This document shows, in pieces, positions 34,321 through 43,807 of a stretch of 64,000 bases of DNA (positions are counted from its first letter, which is position 1; each line of letters starts with the position of its first letter). The position numbers and the translations under genes were made by a program. The DNA is from Sphingomonas sp. RIT328. Its GTDB lineage: Bacteria; Pseudomonadota; Alphaproteobacteria; Sphingomonadales; Sphingomonadaceae. Where the stretch lies: the NCBI RefSeq assembly GCF_000632225.1, contig NZ_JFYV01000023.1, positions 124,001 to 188,000 of the forward strand, read 5' to 3'. The notes below the pieces were generated by a model, which worked only from the letters and a program-made list of their open reading frames with translations, made no database searches and was not told the DNA's origin.

Positions 34321-36105
34321 ATGCGCAGCCTCGAGCATTTTCCCAACCTCGTCACGATGTTCTTCACACGGGCGAAGGAGAAGGGCGACGCCCCCTTCCT
34401 CTGGGCCAAGCGCGACGGCGTCTGGGTCGCGACGAGCTGGGCCGAGGCGGCGCGGCAAGTCGCCAGCCTCGCCGCGGGGCTGACCGCAGCGGGGATGAAG
34501 CCGGGGGACCGGGTGATGCTGGTCAGCGAGAACCGCCCCGAATGGTGTATCAGCGATCTCGCGATCATGGCGGCCGGCTGCATCACCGTGCCGACCTACA
34601 TCACCAATACCGAGCGCGATCACGCGCATATCATCACCGATTCGGGCGCCTGCGGCGTTATCGTGTCGACCGACAAGCTGGCGAAGACCGTGCTCACCGC
34701 GGTGCTCCGCTCGAACCAGGGGCAGACGGTGATCGGCATCGATCCGATGCGTGCGCCGTCGGGGATCGACTTCCACGACTGGCACCGGCTGATCGCCGAC
34801 CATCCGACCGACCCCGCCGATGCCGCGGCGCGCGCGACCTTCCGCCGCGACGATCTCGCCTGCATCATCTACACCAGCGGCACCGGCGGCGCGCCGCGCG
34901 GGGTGATGCAGCATCACGGCGCGATCCTGCACAACGCCAAGGGCTGCGCCGCGCTGATCGCCGAGGATTTCGGCTGGGAGGACGAGGTATTCCTGTCCTT
35001 CCTGCCGCTCAGCCACGCCTATGAGCATACCGGCGGCCAGCATTTCCCGATCGCGCTCGGCGGGCAGATCTATTACGCCGAAGGCCTCGACAAGCTCGCC
35101 GCCAATATCGAGGAGGTGCGGCCGACGATCATGTTCGTCGTGCCGCGATTGTTCGAGGTGCTGCGGACGCGGATCAGCAAGGCGATCGAGAAACAGGGCG
35201 GCATGGCGGCCTATCTGCTCGCGAAAGCGCTCGAACTCGGCGCGCGCGAGAATGCGGGCGGCCTGCGCCTCGCCGACCGGCCGGCGCAATTGCTGGTCCG
35301 CACCCTGTTCAAGCCCAAGATCGCCAAACGGTTCGGCGGGCGGATGAAGGCGATGGTGTCGGGCGGCGCGCCGCTCAATCCGGAGGTCGGGCTGTTCTTC
35401 CAGTCGCTGGGCGTCACCTTCCTGCAGGGCTATGGCCAGACCGAGGCGGCGCCGGTGATCTCGTGCAACCGGCCCAAGGTCGGCATCCGCATGGATTCGG
35501 TCGGTCCGCCGCTCGCCGATACCGAGGTGCGGATCGCCCCCGACGGCGAGATCCTGGTGCGCGGCGAGCTGGTGATGCACGGCTATTGGCGCAACGAGGC
35601 GGAGACGGCGCGCGTGCTGCGCGACGGCTGGCTCCACACCGGCGACATCGGCGAGATCGACGCGGCGGGCCGCATCGCCATCACCGATCGCAAGAAAGAC
35701 CTCATCATCAACGACAAGGGCGAGAATGTCGCGCCGCAGAAGATCGAGGGCATGCTGACGCTCCAGCCCGAGATCGTCCAGGCGATGATCTACGGCGACC
35801 GCCGCCCCTATATGGTCGCGCTGATCGTGCCCGACCCCGAATGGACGCAGGAATGGTGCGCGGCGAACGGCACCGCCTGCAAGTTCGAGCGGCTCGCGGA
35901 GAACAGCGAATATCGCACCGCGATCGGCCATGCGGTCGAACGCGTGAACAGGGACCTGTCGGTCACCGAGCGCATCCGCCGCTTCGTGCTCGCCGACGAA
36001 CCCTTCACGATCGAGAATGAGCAGCTGACGCCGAGCCTCAAGATCCGCCGGCACGTCATCCGCACCGTCTACGGCGAGCGGCTCGACGCGCTTTATCGGG
36101 GGTGA
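34321..36105 (+). CDS. Long-chain acyl-CoA synthetase (AMP-forming)
   Basis: 594 residues; AGGAGAG precedes the ATG at 34321. ANL superfamily: phosphate-binding loop IIYTSGTGGAPRGVMQHHGA, the A4-type VVPRLFEVLRTRISKAIE, YGQTEAAPVISCN, and the hinge/A8 region TGDIGEIDAAGRIAITDRKK. The domain spacing and the length agree with bacterial FadD/FadD15-type enzymes. It activates free fatty acids with CoA in the cytoplasm and could feed acyl-transferase or sphingolipid reactions. It lies after ggt in the same direction and is convergent to the M16 protease. Confidence 0.93.
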   Translation: MRSLEHFPNLVTMFFTRAKEKGDAPFLWAKRDGVWVATSWAEAARQVASLAAGLTAAGMKPGDRVMLVSENRPEWCISDLAIMAAGCITVPTYITNTERDHAHIITDSGACGVIVSTDKLAKTVLTAVLRSNQGQTVIGIDPMRAPSGIDFHDWHRLIADHPTDPADAAARATFRRDDLACIIYTSGTGGAPRGVMQHHGAILHNAKGCAALIAEDFGWEDEVFLSFLPLSHAYEHTGGQHFPIALGGQIYYAEGLDKLAANIEEVRPTIMFVVPRLFEVLRTRISKAIEKQGGMAAYLLAKALELGARENAGGLRLADRPAQLLVRTLFKPKIAKRFGGRMKAMVSGGAPLNPEVGLFFQSLGVTFLQGYGQTEAAPVISCNRPKVGIRMDSVGPPLADTEVRIAPDGEILVRGELVMHGYWRNEAETARVLRDGWLHTGDIGEIDAAGRIAITDRKKDLIINDKGENVAPQKIEGMLTLQPEIVQAMIYGDRRPYMVALIVPDPEWTQEWCAANGTACKFERLAENSEYRTAIGHAVERVNRDLSVTERIRRFVLADEPFTIENEQLTPSLKIRRHVIRTVYGERLDALYRG

Positions 36106-36113
36106 TCCCGGGA

Positions 36114-36144
36114 GCGGGCGGCGGGTCGCGAACCCGCCGCCCGC
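36114..36144. terminator. Bidirectional terminator-like hairpin
   Basis: 13-base perfect arms GCGGGCGGCGGGT (36114-36126) and ACCCGCCGCCCGC (36132-36144), loop CGCGA, in the 41-base gap between convergent genes. It lacks a T-run, so it could act by pausing. Confidence 0.6.
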
Positions 36145-36146
36145 CC

Positions 36147-39017
36147 TTACTTGGCGGCCTTCCGCGGCAGCACCGCCAACGTCCAGTCCTTCGCCGGCAC
36201 CAGATATTTCGCTGCCGTCGCCTGCAACACCTCGGGCGTCACCTCGCCGAAGTCACGGCCCAGCCGGCGCGTCGCCTCCAGCCGGCGCTCGTCATAGGCA
36301 CCGCCCGACAGTTCGCGGAGCCAGAACAGGCTGCTCGTCGCGGCACGGGCATAGACCTGCTGCAACGGTCCCTTGACCCGCGCCAGCTCGTCGGCGCTGA
36401 CCGGAGTCTTGGCGAGGTCGGCGGCGATCTCGCGCGACAGGCGGAAGAACAATGCGACATTGGCCGGCGCGACCTGGCTCACCGCCATCAGCCGGCCGCC
36501 GCCGGGCAGCCCCTTGGGCCAGCTGCTCGCGACGCCGGGGCTGTAGCTCGCCCCCGCCGCCTGCCGCATCCGTTCGAACAGACGATCGCTGAACACCTGC
36601 GCGAGCACGTCGAGCCGGCGCGCCTCCGCGAGATCGGCGGTGCCCGAACCGGTCGGCCAGGCGATCACCGCGCTCGCCTGATTGTCGGGGCCATTGTGAT
36701 AGCGCAGCACCGGCGTGGCGACATGCGCGGGGAAGCGCACCGGCGGCACCGCCGCCGACGGCGCGGCACGCGGCGGGATCGCGCCGAGGCTCTTCGCCAC
36801 CGCCGCAACCGCCTCTTCCGACTTGACGTCGCCGAACACATCGACCTCGATCGGCCCGCTGGCGAGCAGCGGCGCCCAGAAGGCCTCGAACGCCTTGGGG
36901 GTCAACGCCTCGACCGCCTTGGCGTCGGGCGTCGCCCAGCGCGGATCGCCGGCATGGAGCAATCCTTCGAGATCGCGCGACAGCACGCCGTCCGCCGAGG
37001 AATCATAACCGGGAATCGCGGTCAGCGCCGCCGATTTGGCGCGCGTCACCGGCGCCGGGTCCCAGCGCGGATGCGCCAGCTTGGCGGCGATCAGCGTCAG
37101 TTCGTCGGCATAATCCTTGGGACTGCTCAGCGCGGCGATCGAAAACGCATCCTCGTCGATGCCGAAGTCGAGCCCGAGCTGCCGCCCCGCGGTGAGCTGG
37201 TCGAGATCGTCCTGCCCGAGCGTGCCGATGCCGCTTTCCATCAGCGCCAGATCCCCCGCCCAGGCGGGGCTCGGCCGGTTGGCGGGCAGCGCGTTATAGC
37301 CGCTGCCGAACCGCACCCGGATGAAGACGCGCCCGGTATCGTCGGGATTGGGGAAGAGCAGCATCCTCACGCCATTGGCGAACACCACCTTCTCCGCCGG
37401 CAGGCCGGACAGCGGCCCGCGCGCCGCGACCACGCCCGGCGCACCGAGCGCAGGCAGCTTGCTGAAATCGACCGCCGCCTGGTTGGTGCGCTTGATCGTC
37501 AGCGCCGACACGTCCGCCTTGAGCGCGGCGGCGAGCTTCTCCGCCGTCCCCTTCTCCGCGGTGCGGGTGTTGACGAGCGCGCGCGTCGCATCGCCCTCGA
37601 ACAGCTTCTTGGACGAGGCGAGCACCGCGGCGGGATTGAACATGCCCTTCTGCTTGGCGTCGGTGAGGATCGCATAGCTGTTCTCGGGCGCGGTCACCGT
37701 CTCGCGGATGTCGAGCGCGCCGGCCATGTCGTCGGCCTGTTTGGCGCTCGCCTCGACCCGCGCGGTCTCAACGCCGTTGCGGATCGCGACCTCGTAATCG
37801 GCATATTCGCGGTCGATCTCCGCCTGGGTCGGCGGGCTGTTCTGCGCGTCGGCGATCACCGCGCGTACGTCCTTCAGCGCCTGTTCCCACTGGTCGCCGA
37901 CCGGCAGGATCAAGACCGACGTCATGTTCGCCGAACGCGACCGGTCGTCGAGATCGACGCCCGCCTGGACGAAGCTCGCCCCCGCCCGCGCGCGCCGTTC
38001 GAGCCGGCGGCTGATCACCTTGGCGGCGATCGTGTCGACCATCCGCTTCTGGTTGAAGATCTTGGTATCGTCATTGTAATGCCAGGGGCGCACCACCCCC
38101 ATCATCACCAGCGGCGGCAGGCCGGGTTCGACCATCGTCGCCGAGGTCGGCTGGCTGGGATCGGGCTTGCCGAAATCGGGGTCGGCGGGATTGGGGCCAT
38201 TGCCCTTCCAGCCGGCGAAATGGCGCGTCACCATCGCGCCGAGCTTGGCCGGGTCCATGTCGCCCGAGATGATGACGACCGCGCGCTCCGGCCGATACCA
38301 GCGATCGTGGAAAGCCTTGATGCTCGCGCCGTTCGCCGCGTCGAGCGTCTCGACCGTGCCGATCGGCGAACGGTCGGCGAGCGGCTGGCCGGCGAAGAAC
38401 AGCCAGTTCATCGCATCCTGCAGCTTGACCTGCGGTCCCGGCTGCTCCCGCCGTTCGGCGAGCACGATCGGCCGTTCCGCCGACACCGCCGCATCGGTCA
38501 GCGTCGGCGCGGCCATCATCCCGGACAGGATCTTGATGCTCTCGTCGACCGTGGCGTCGGTCGCCGAGGGCAGGTCGAGCTTGTAGAGCGTCTGCGTCGG
38601 CGTGGTCGAGGCGTTGCTGTCCGAGCCGAAGGTCGCGCCGAACCGCTGCCACACCCGCTTCGCCTCGCCGTCGGGGACATATTCGGAGCCGCGGAACGAG
38701 AGATGCTCGATGAAATGCGCATAGCCGCGCTCGCTGTCCTTCTCGTACAGCGACCCCGCGTCGATGCGGACACGGATCGATACCTGCCCGGGCGGCACGC
38801 CGTTCTTGCGGACCGCATAGCGCAAGCCGTTGGGAAGGGTGCCGAACGACCAATTGGGATCGTGCGGCAGGTCGCTGCCTTTGTAGAGCCAGGGCGTCGT
38901 GTCGACCTTGACCGTCGGCGCGGGCGCCGCGGCGGGCGCGGTGCGGACCTGGGCAACGGTGGCCGATGCGAGGGCGAGAACGAGTACGGGCGCGAATGCG
39001 CGGGAAAGAAACGCCAT
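36147..39017 (-). CDS. Two-domain M16 family zinc metallopeptidase
   Basis: 956 residues with a Sec signal (FAPVLVLALASATVAQ). Two M16 halves, as in periplasmic pitrilysin-like proteins of proteobacteria. The first half holds the inverted zinc site HFIEHLSFRGSEYVPDGE (HxxEH; the third ligand Glu lies about 70 residues on). The second half, from about residue 510, lacks an HxxEH and contributes the clamshell's R/Y-type residues (SYSPGVASSWPKGL). It degrades peptides in the periplasm. Confidence 0.92.
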   Translation of the reverse strand: MAFLSRAFAPVLVLALASATVAQVRTAPAAAPAPTVKVDTTPWLYKGSDLPHDPNWSFGTLPNGLRYAVRKNGVPPGQVSIRVRIDAGSLYEKDSERGYAHFIEHLSFRGSEYVPDGEAKRVWQRFGATFGSDSNASTTPTQTLYKLDLPSATDATVDESIKILSGMMAAPTLTDAAVSAERPIVLAERREQPGPQVKLQDAMNWLFFAGQPLADRSPIGTVETLDAANGASIKAFHDRWYRPERAVVIISGDMDPAKLGAMVTRHFAGWKGNGPNPADPDFGKPDPSQPTSATMVEPGLPPLVMMGVVRPWHYNDDTKIFNQKRMVDTIAAKVISRRLERRARAGASFVQAGVDLDDRSRSANMTSVLILPVGDQWEQALKDVRAVIADAQNSPPTQAEIDREYADYEVAIRNGVETARVEASAKQADDMAGALDIRETVTAPENSYAILTDAKQKGMFNPAAVLASSKKLFEGDATRALVNTRTAEKGTAEKLAAALKADVSALTIKRTNQAAVDFSKLPALGAPGVVAARGPLSGLPAEKVVFANGVRMLLFPNPDDTGRVFIRVRFGSGYNALPANRPSPAWAGDLALMESGIGTLGQDDLDQLTAGRQLGLDFGIDEDAFSIAALSSPKDYADELTLIAAKLAHPRWDPAPVTRAKSAALTAIPGYDSSADGVLSRDLEGLLHAGDPRWATPDAKAVEALTPKAFEAFWAPLLASGPIEVDVFGDVKSEEAVAAVAKSLGAIPPRAAPSAAVPPVRFPAHVATPVLRYHNGPDNQASAVIAWPTGSGTADLAEARRLDVLAQVFSDRLFERMRQAAGASYSPGVASSWPKGLPGGGRLMAVSQVAPANVALFFRLSREIAADLAKTPVSADELARVKGPLQQVYARAATSSLFWLRELSGGAYDERRLEATRRLGRDFGEVTPEVLQATAAKYLVPAKDWTLAVLPRKAAK

Positions 39018-39192
39018 AGGCGACGCTTGTAGCGGGTGCCGTGCGGCGCCGCCAGCGCGTCCGTATCCTCCTCACTTCCGTCATGATTTCGCCCCAGCCG
39101 GGCAATAGCCCGGTGGCTGAGGGGAGCCGGGCGGATCGCGCCCGACGAACGATGCGGCGTCCCTGCGGCGCGATTCGGATGATGGTTGGACG

Positions 39193-39987
39193 ATGACGGT
39201 AAGCAGGAACGACGCGGCGCCGGCAATGTGGCGGAACTCGGGCAAGCCGCGCAAGGCGACGGCCCGCCGGCCGCTCGTCATCCGCATCGGCCGGCACTTA
39301 CGCGGGCTGTTCGACCGGATGATCGCCGGTTCCTCGCTCGTCGCCAACGATCCGGTGCTCGACGTCCGCCATTTCGGCTGGACCGCACAGCTGCGCGACC
39401 AGTGGCAGACGATCCGCGACGAGGCCGAGTCGGTCGCGCTGCGCGGCGCCGATGCGCCCAGCCTCGCGACGATCTCGCCCGATCACCGTGCGATCGCCGA
39501 GGTCGGCAAGTGGCGCTCCTTCTTCCTGTGGGGCTATGGCTATCCGATCGAGGACAATCTGGCGCGCTGCCCGGCGACGCAGGCGATCGTCTCGCGCGTA
39601 CCGGGGCTCAACAGCGCCTTCTTCTCGATCCTCGCGCCGGGCACGCATATCCCGGCACACCGCGGCGTCACCAAGGGGCTGATCACCTGTCACCTCGGCC
39701 TGTTCGTGCCGCGCGACGGCGACGTCCGCATGCGCGTCGGCGACCGCGTCGTGCGCTGGGCGGAGGGCGAGACCCTGGTGTTCGACGACACCTACGATCA
39801 CGAGGTGTGGAACGACAGTGCGGCGACGCGCGTGGTGCTGCTCGTCCAGTTCGCGCGGCCGTTGCGCAATCCGGGCAAGTGGATCGCCGACCTGTTCCTC
39901 GGCGCGGTGCGCCGCTCCGCCTTCGTCCAGGAGGCGCGCGGCAATATCGCCAAATGGAACGCCTCGATCAAACAGCTCGAGATCTAG
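39193..39987 (+). CDS. Aspartyl/asparaginyl beta-hydroxylase family dioxygenase (LpxO-like)
   Basis: 264 residues. It belongs to the Fe(II)/2-oxoglutarate-dependent family of AspH and LpxO. The iron-binding triad is visible as the His of PAHRGVTKGLITCHLGLFVP and the HxD-equivalent His of DDTYDHEVWNDS, with the 2OG-binding Arg in TRVVLLVQFARP. LpxO hydroxylates a 2-position acyl carbon of lipid A. Sphingomonads carry 2-hydroxymyristate in their ceramides instead, so a ceramide or acyl-chain 2-hydroxylase is a plausible alternative function. No TM or signal is predicted at the start, though LpxO is membrane-associated. Confidence 0.8.
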   Translation: MTVSRNDAAPAMWRNSGKPRKATARRPLVIRIGRHLRGLFDRMIAGSSLVANDPVLDVRHFGWTAQLRDQWQTIRDEAESVALRGADAPSLATISPDHRAIAEVGKWRSFFLWGYGYPIEDNLARCPATQAIVSRVPGLNSAFFSILAPGTHIPAHRGVTKGLITCHLGLFVPRDGDVRMRVGDRVVRWAEGETLVFDDTYDHEVWNDSAATRVVLLVQFARPLRNPGKWIADLFLGAVRRSAFVQEARGNIAKWNASIKQLEI

Positions 39988-40043
39988 GGTGGAAACAATC
40001 GCTTTCCCGGGCAGCGCTTGATCCCCCGCGCGCCACGCGCCAC

Positions 40044-40625
40044 ATGGCAGCCATGCTGATCGAGACCGAAACCACGCCCAACCCGGCGACGCTCAAATTC
40101 CTGCCCGGCCGCATCGTCATGGATGCCGGCACGCGCGATTTCGCGACGCCCGAGGAGGCGGAGGCGAGCCCGCTCGCCGAGATGCTGTTCGCGCTCGGCG
40201 ACGTCACCGGCGTGTTCTTCGGCCGCGACTTCGTCTCGGTCACCGCCGCGCCGGGCGTCGCCTGGACCGAGCTCAAGCCGGACGTGCTCGCCATCCTGCT
40301 CGATCATTTCGCCGCCAACATGCCGCTGTTCCGCCAGGGCAGCGCCGGCTTCAGCGTGCCCGCCGACGAGGAGGCGCTGTCCGACGACCCCGCCGATGCC
40401 GATATCGTTGCGCAGATCCGCGAGCTGATCGACACCCGCGTCCGCCCGGCGGTGGCGAACGACGGCGGCGACATCGTCTATCGCGGCTTCGACAAGGGCA
40501 AGGTCTATCTGCGCATGCAGGGCGCCTGCGCCGGCTGCCCCTCGTCGAGCGCGACGCTGAAGAGTGGCATCGAGCAATTGCTGAAATATTACGTTCCCGA
40601 AGTCACCGAAGTGAGGGCCGTCTGA
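40044..40625 (+). CDS. NifU-type Fe-S scaffold/carrier (Nfu)
   Basis: 193 residues from ATG 40044 (a second ATG at 40053). The N-terminal Nfu_N domain ([20 protein letters not shown]) is followed by the C-terminal NifU-like domain with [20 protein letters not shown] and the CxxC of [14 protein letters not shown]. It accepts clusters from SUF and delivers them to targets. Its stop overlaps the next ATG (TGATG). Confidence 0.93.
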   Translation: MAAMLIETETTPNPATLKFLPGRIVMDAGTRDFATPEEAEASPLAEMLFALGDVTGVFFGRDFVSVTAAPGVAWTELKPDVLAILLDHFAANMPLFRQGSAGFSVPADEEALSDDPADADIVAQIRELIDTRVRPAVANDGGDIVYRGFDKGKVYLRMQGACAGCPSSSATLKSGIEQLLKYYVPEVTEVRAV

Positions 40626-41218
40626 TGTCCGATCCCCTGCCCGATTCGGCGCTCGACCGCATCTTCCGCACCGCGCGCAGCTTCAACCATTATACCGACC
40701 GGCCGGTCGGCGAGGATCAGCTCCACGCGATCTGGGAGCTGATGAAATGGGGGCCGACCAGCGCCAACCAGCTGCCCGCCCGGCTCGTCTGGTGTGTCAG
40801 CGACGAGGCCAAGGCGAAGCTCGCCGCCGCCTGTTCCGATGCCAACCAGGCCAAGGTCCGCGCCGCGCCGGTCAGCGTCATCATCGGCATGGACGTCGAC
40901 TTCCACGAGACCCTGCCCGAGCTCTTCCCGCACGTGGACGCCAAGGCGTGGTTCGACGGCAATACCGAATTGCGCACCGCGTCGGCGGCGCGCAATTCGA
41001 CGTTGCAGGGCGCCTATTTCATCATCGCGGCGCGGGCGCTGGGACTCGACACCGGGCCGATGTCCGGCTTCGATCAGGGCGCGGTCGACAAGGCGTTCTT
41101 CGCCGACCAGCCCAGCGTCCGCAGCAACTTCATTTCCACGCTCGGCTATGGCGATCCCGCCACCCTGCACGAGCGCCTGCCGCGGCCGGGCTTCGGGCGG
41201 TTCAACACGATCGCGTAA
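40625..41218 (+). CDS. Nitroreductase family protein, RutE-like
   Basis: 197 residues. FMN-binding nitroreductase fold: [20 protein letters not shown] near residue 18, [15 protein letters not shown] near 42, and [20 protein letters not shown], all as in RutE/malonic-semialdehyde reductase. Cells without a rut operon often use this family for other nitro or enone substrates. It is translationally coupled to the Nfu gene. Confidence 0.88.
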   Translation: MSDPLPDSALDRIFRTARSFNHYTDRPVGEDQLHAIWELMKWGPTSANQLPARLVWCVSDEAKAKLAAACSDANQAKVRAAPVSVIIGMDVDFHETLPELFPHVDAKAWFDGNTELRTASAARNSTLQGAYFIIAARALGLDTGPMSGFDQGAVDKAFFADQPSVRSNFISTLGYGDPATLHERLPRPGFGRFNTIA

Positions 41219-41401
41219 GCGGCATTCGTGATCCCCGACGTCCGCTGCCGCTGAACCGTCCGCCTTCCCCTCGGGATTTGCCCGCGTGGAAGGTCCGGGG
41301 CGGAGGGGGCTGACATCCTGCCGGCGGCTTACGCGGTGCCATTGCCACCCCCGCATCCGACGCTTGTCGCGCGCCACGACTCGTCGCAAAGCGTTCGAAA
41401 C

Positions 41402-42043
41402 ATGATCGACTCCCCTGCCCCTCGCACCCTCGTCATCGATACCGCCACCGCCGCCTGTTCGGTGGCGCTGATCGAGGCGGGCGTGGTCATCGCCGCGACG
41501 CATCGTGAGGTCGGCCGCGGCCATGCCGAACAGCTGCTGCCGATGATCGCCGCGCTGCCCGACGGCGGCCGCGCCGGGCACATCCTGGTCGATGTCGGCC
41601 CGGGCAGCTTCACCGGCCTGCGTGTCGGCATCGCCGCGGCGCGCGGCCTCGCGCTCGGCTGGGATGCGGGCGTCAGCGGCTATTCGAGCCTCGCGCTGAT
41701 CGCCGCCGCCGCCTTCGCCGCCGGCCATGACGGCGAGATCGCCGCGATGCTCGAAGGCGGCCATGGCGAGGTGTTCGTCCAGTCGTTCGCGCCCGGCCCG
41801 GTCGCCCTGGATGCGCTCGCCTCACGCAAGCCGGAGGCGGCGATCGCCGCGCTCGCCGGGCGCTGGCCGGTCGGCAATGGCCTGCGCTGGCTGCAACAGG
41901 TCGCGCCAGAGTGCGACGGCCAGCCGGCGCTGCCGGACGCGGCCGACGCCGTGCTGCTGCCGCCCGCCCTCACCGCGCTGCCGCCGCGCCCGCTCTACGG
42001 CCGCGCGCCCGATGCCAAGCTGCCCGGCGGGATCACCCCCTGA
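41402..42043 (+). CDS. tsaB: tRNA threonylcarbamoyladenosine synthesis protein TsaB
   Basis: 213 residues from the ATG at 41402; an upstream in-frame start is not conserved. The actin-like fold begins TLVIDTATAACSVALIEAG, with GHAEQLLPMI and GPGSFTGLRVGIAAARGLAL. It forms the TsaBDE complex that completes t6A37. The stop overlaps the rimI start by one base. Confidence 0.93.
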   Translation: MIDSPAPRTLVIDTATAACSVALIEAGVVIAATHREVGRGHAEQLLPMIAALPDGGRAGHILVDVGPGSFTGLRVGIAAARGLALGWDAGVSGYSSLALIAAAAFAAGHDGEIAAMLEGGHGEVFVQSFAPGPVALDALASRKPEAAIAALAGRWPVGNGLRWLQQVAPECDGQPALPDAADAVLLPPALTALPPRPLYGRAPDAKLPGGITP

Positions 42044-42510
42044 TGGCGACGCGGCAGGTGACCCTGCGCAGCGGCGATGCGCGCGACGTCGGCCTCGTCG
42101 ATGCGCTGATGACGGCTGCCTTCGATCCGCGCTTCGGCGAGGCGTGGACGCGCAACCAGTGCCTCGGCGTGCTGGCGATGCCCGGCGTGCGGCTGACGCT
42201 CGCCTATGTCGATGCGGCGCCCGCCGGCTTCACCATGGTGCGCAGTGTCGTCGACGAGGCGGAGTTGCTGCTGCTCGCGGTCGACCCCGCCTTCCGCCGC
42301 CGCGGCATCGGCCGCGCGCTGCTGCGCGGCGTCATCGCCGAGGCGCAGATGACCGGCATCGCCGACCTCCACCTCGAAGTGCGCGAGAATAACGAGGCGG
42401 TCCGGCTCTACGTCGAACAGGGTTTCGCCAAGGTCGGCGAACGGCGGCATTATTACCGCGGCAAGACCGGCCAGGCGTTCGACGCGCACACCTACCGCCG
42501 CGCGGTGTGA
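42043..42510 (+). CDS. rimI: GNAT acetyltransferase, RimI-like
   Basis: 155 residues from ATG 42043 overlapping the tsaB stop (TGATG). The acetyl-CoA motif is RRRGIGRALLRGVI and the late strand is HLEVRENNEAVRLYVEQGFA, as in ribosomal-protein S18 N-acetyltransferase RimI. tsaB-rimI is a widespread gene pair. The N-terminal half is longer than minimal RimI. Confidence 0.9.
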   Translation: MATRQVTLRSGDARDVGLVDALMTAAFDPRFGEAWTRNQCLGVLAMPGVRLTLAYVDAAPAGFTMVRSVVDEAELLLLAVDPAFRRRGIGRALLRGVIAEAQMTGIADLHLEVRENNEAVRLYVEQGFAKVGERRHYYRGKTGQAFDAHTYRRAV

Positions 42511-42577
42511 CGCAAAATCGTCCGAGCGGGGCTATTGCGAGTCGGTTTCGCTTTTCGCAACAAGCCGGCTGGACTAC

Positions 42578-43009
42578 ATGAGCAGCATGCCTCGCAAGAT
42601 CGATCTCGAAGCCCTGTGCAACCAGAAGGGCCTGCGCATCACCGAACAGCGCCGCGTGATCGCCCGCGTGCTGTCCGAAGCCGAAGACCATCCCGATGTC
42701 GAGAAGGTGTATGAGCGCGCCTCGGCGATCGATCCGGGTATTTCGATCGCCACCGTCTATCGCACCGTGCGCTTGTTCGAGGAGGCGGGCATCCTCGATC
42801 GCCATGACTTCGGCGACGGCCGCGCCCGCTACGAACCCTCGCCCGAGGCGCATCACGATCATCTCATCGACGTCGAGACCGGCAAGGTGATCGAATTCGT
42901 CGACCCCGAACTCGAGCAATTGCAGAAGGCGATCGCCGAGAAGCTCGGCTTCCGCCTCGTCGATCACCGCATGGAATTGTACGGCGTCAGCCTCGATCGC
43001 AAGGTGTAA
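42578..43009 (+). CDS. fur: Fur family iron-responsive regulator
   Basis: 143 residues, alphaproteobacterial Fur length. The winged helix is KGLRITEQRRVIARVLSEAE to ISIATVYRTVRLFEEAGILD. The dimerisation part has the regulatory metal site EAHHDHLIDVETGKVIEF with the H-H-D-H ligands. The C-terminal CxxC pairs that bind structural zinc in gammaproteobacterial Fur are missing, as expected for this group. In alphaproteobacteria it may sense iron or manganese (Mur). It lies 67 bases after rimI. Confidence 0.92.
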   Translation: MSSMPRKIDLEALCNQKGLRITEQRRVIARVLSEAEDHPDVEKVYERASAIDPGISIATVYRTVRLFEEAGILDRHDFGDGRARYEPSPEAHHDHLIDVETGKVIEFVDPELEQLQKAIAEKLGFRLVDHRMELYGVSLDRKV

Positions 43010-43033
43010 CGCCGCGCGACGCGGCGCGTCCGG

Positions 43034-43750
43034 ATGATCGCCAACCTGCGCCTCGGCTATCGCGTCGCCGCATTGCTGGTCGCCCTGCCGGGCGGTCTAC
43101 TGCTGCATGGCCTCTGGCGGCTGCTGCGCCGGCCCTCGCCGTGGCCGCGGCGCTTCCTCGCCGCCGTCGCGCATATCGTCGGCGCGCGTGTCCGCGTCCT
43201 CGGCACACCCTGCGCGGGGAACGTCGTCTTCCTGAGCAACCATCTCAGCTGGATCGACATCCTCGCGATCGCCGGCGCCACCGGCAGCGCCTTCGTCGCC
43301 AAGGGGGAATTGCGCGGCGTGCCGCTGGTCGGCTGGCTGTGCACGCTCAACCGGACGATCTTCGTGACGCGCGAGGACCGCTTGCAGGTCACCGCGCAGA
43401 TCGACCGATTGCGCGCGGCAATCGCTACCGGTCAGCCGGTGACGCTCTTTCCCGAAGGCACCACCGGCGACGGCACGACGTTGCTGCCGTTCAAGGCGGC
43501 GCTGCTCGCCGCGCTCGACCCGCCGCCGCCGGGGGTCGTCGTCCAGCCGATCCGCATCGATTACGGCGAGGCGGCGGACCTCGCCTGGGTCGGCGAGGAG
43601 CCCGGACTCGCCCACGCGCTGCGCGTGCTGCGGCGGCGCGGCCGCTTCGCGGTGACGCTCCGCCTGCTGACCCCCTTCGATCCTGCCGCGGCGGGCGGCC
43701 GCAAGGCGATCGCGGCGCAGGCGCGCGCGGCGATCGTCGACGCCGGATAG
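43034..43750 (+). CDS. plsC: 1-acyl-sn-glycerol-3-phosphate acyltransferase (PlsC family)
   Basis: 238 residues. N-terminal membrane segment (VAALLVALPGGLLLHGLW) and the catalytic HX4D motif NHLSWIDILA near residue 71, with the glycerol-phosphate site FPEGTTGDG. It makes phosphatidic acid, or in some members acylates other lipids. The short spacing from fur suggests cotranscription with the tsaB-rimI-fur group. Confidence 0.9.
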   Translation: MIANLRLGYRVAALLVALPGGLLLHGLWRLLRRPSPWPRRFLAAVAHIVGARVRVLGTPCAGNVVFLSNHLSWIDILAIAGATGSAFVAKGELRGVPLVGWLCTLNRTIFVTREDRLQVTAQIDRLRAAIATGQPVTLFPEGTTGDGTTLLPFKAALLAALDPPPPGVVVQPIRIDYGEAADLAWVGEEPGLAHALRVLRRRGRFAVTLRLLTPFDPAAAGGRKAIAAQARAAIVDAG

Positions 43751-43807
43751 CGCCGCCGCCGACGCGGGAGCGGTCACGGCGGCTGGCGAGCGGCCGCCGC
43801 ATCCTGT

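Noticed and set aside
31484..34483. A 3-kb open frame on the plus strand across pyrD and ggt
   Set aside because: It lies in another frame of two well-recognised genes and reads as Arg/Ala/Gly-rich low-complexity sequence, the expected effect of high GC at third codon positions.
36102..39032. A 2.9-kb open frame antisense to the M16 protease
   Set aside because: Same cause: the frame follows the GC-rich third positions of the real gene, has no domain, and lacks a ribosome site.
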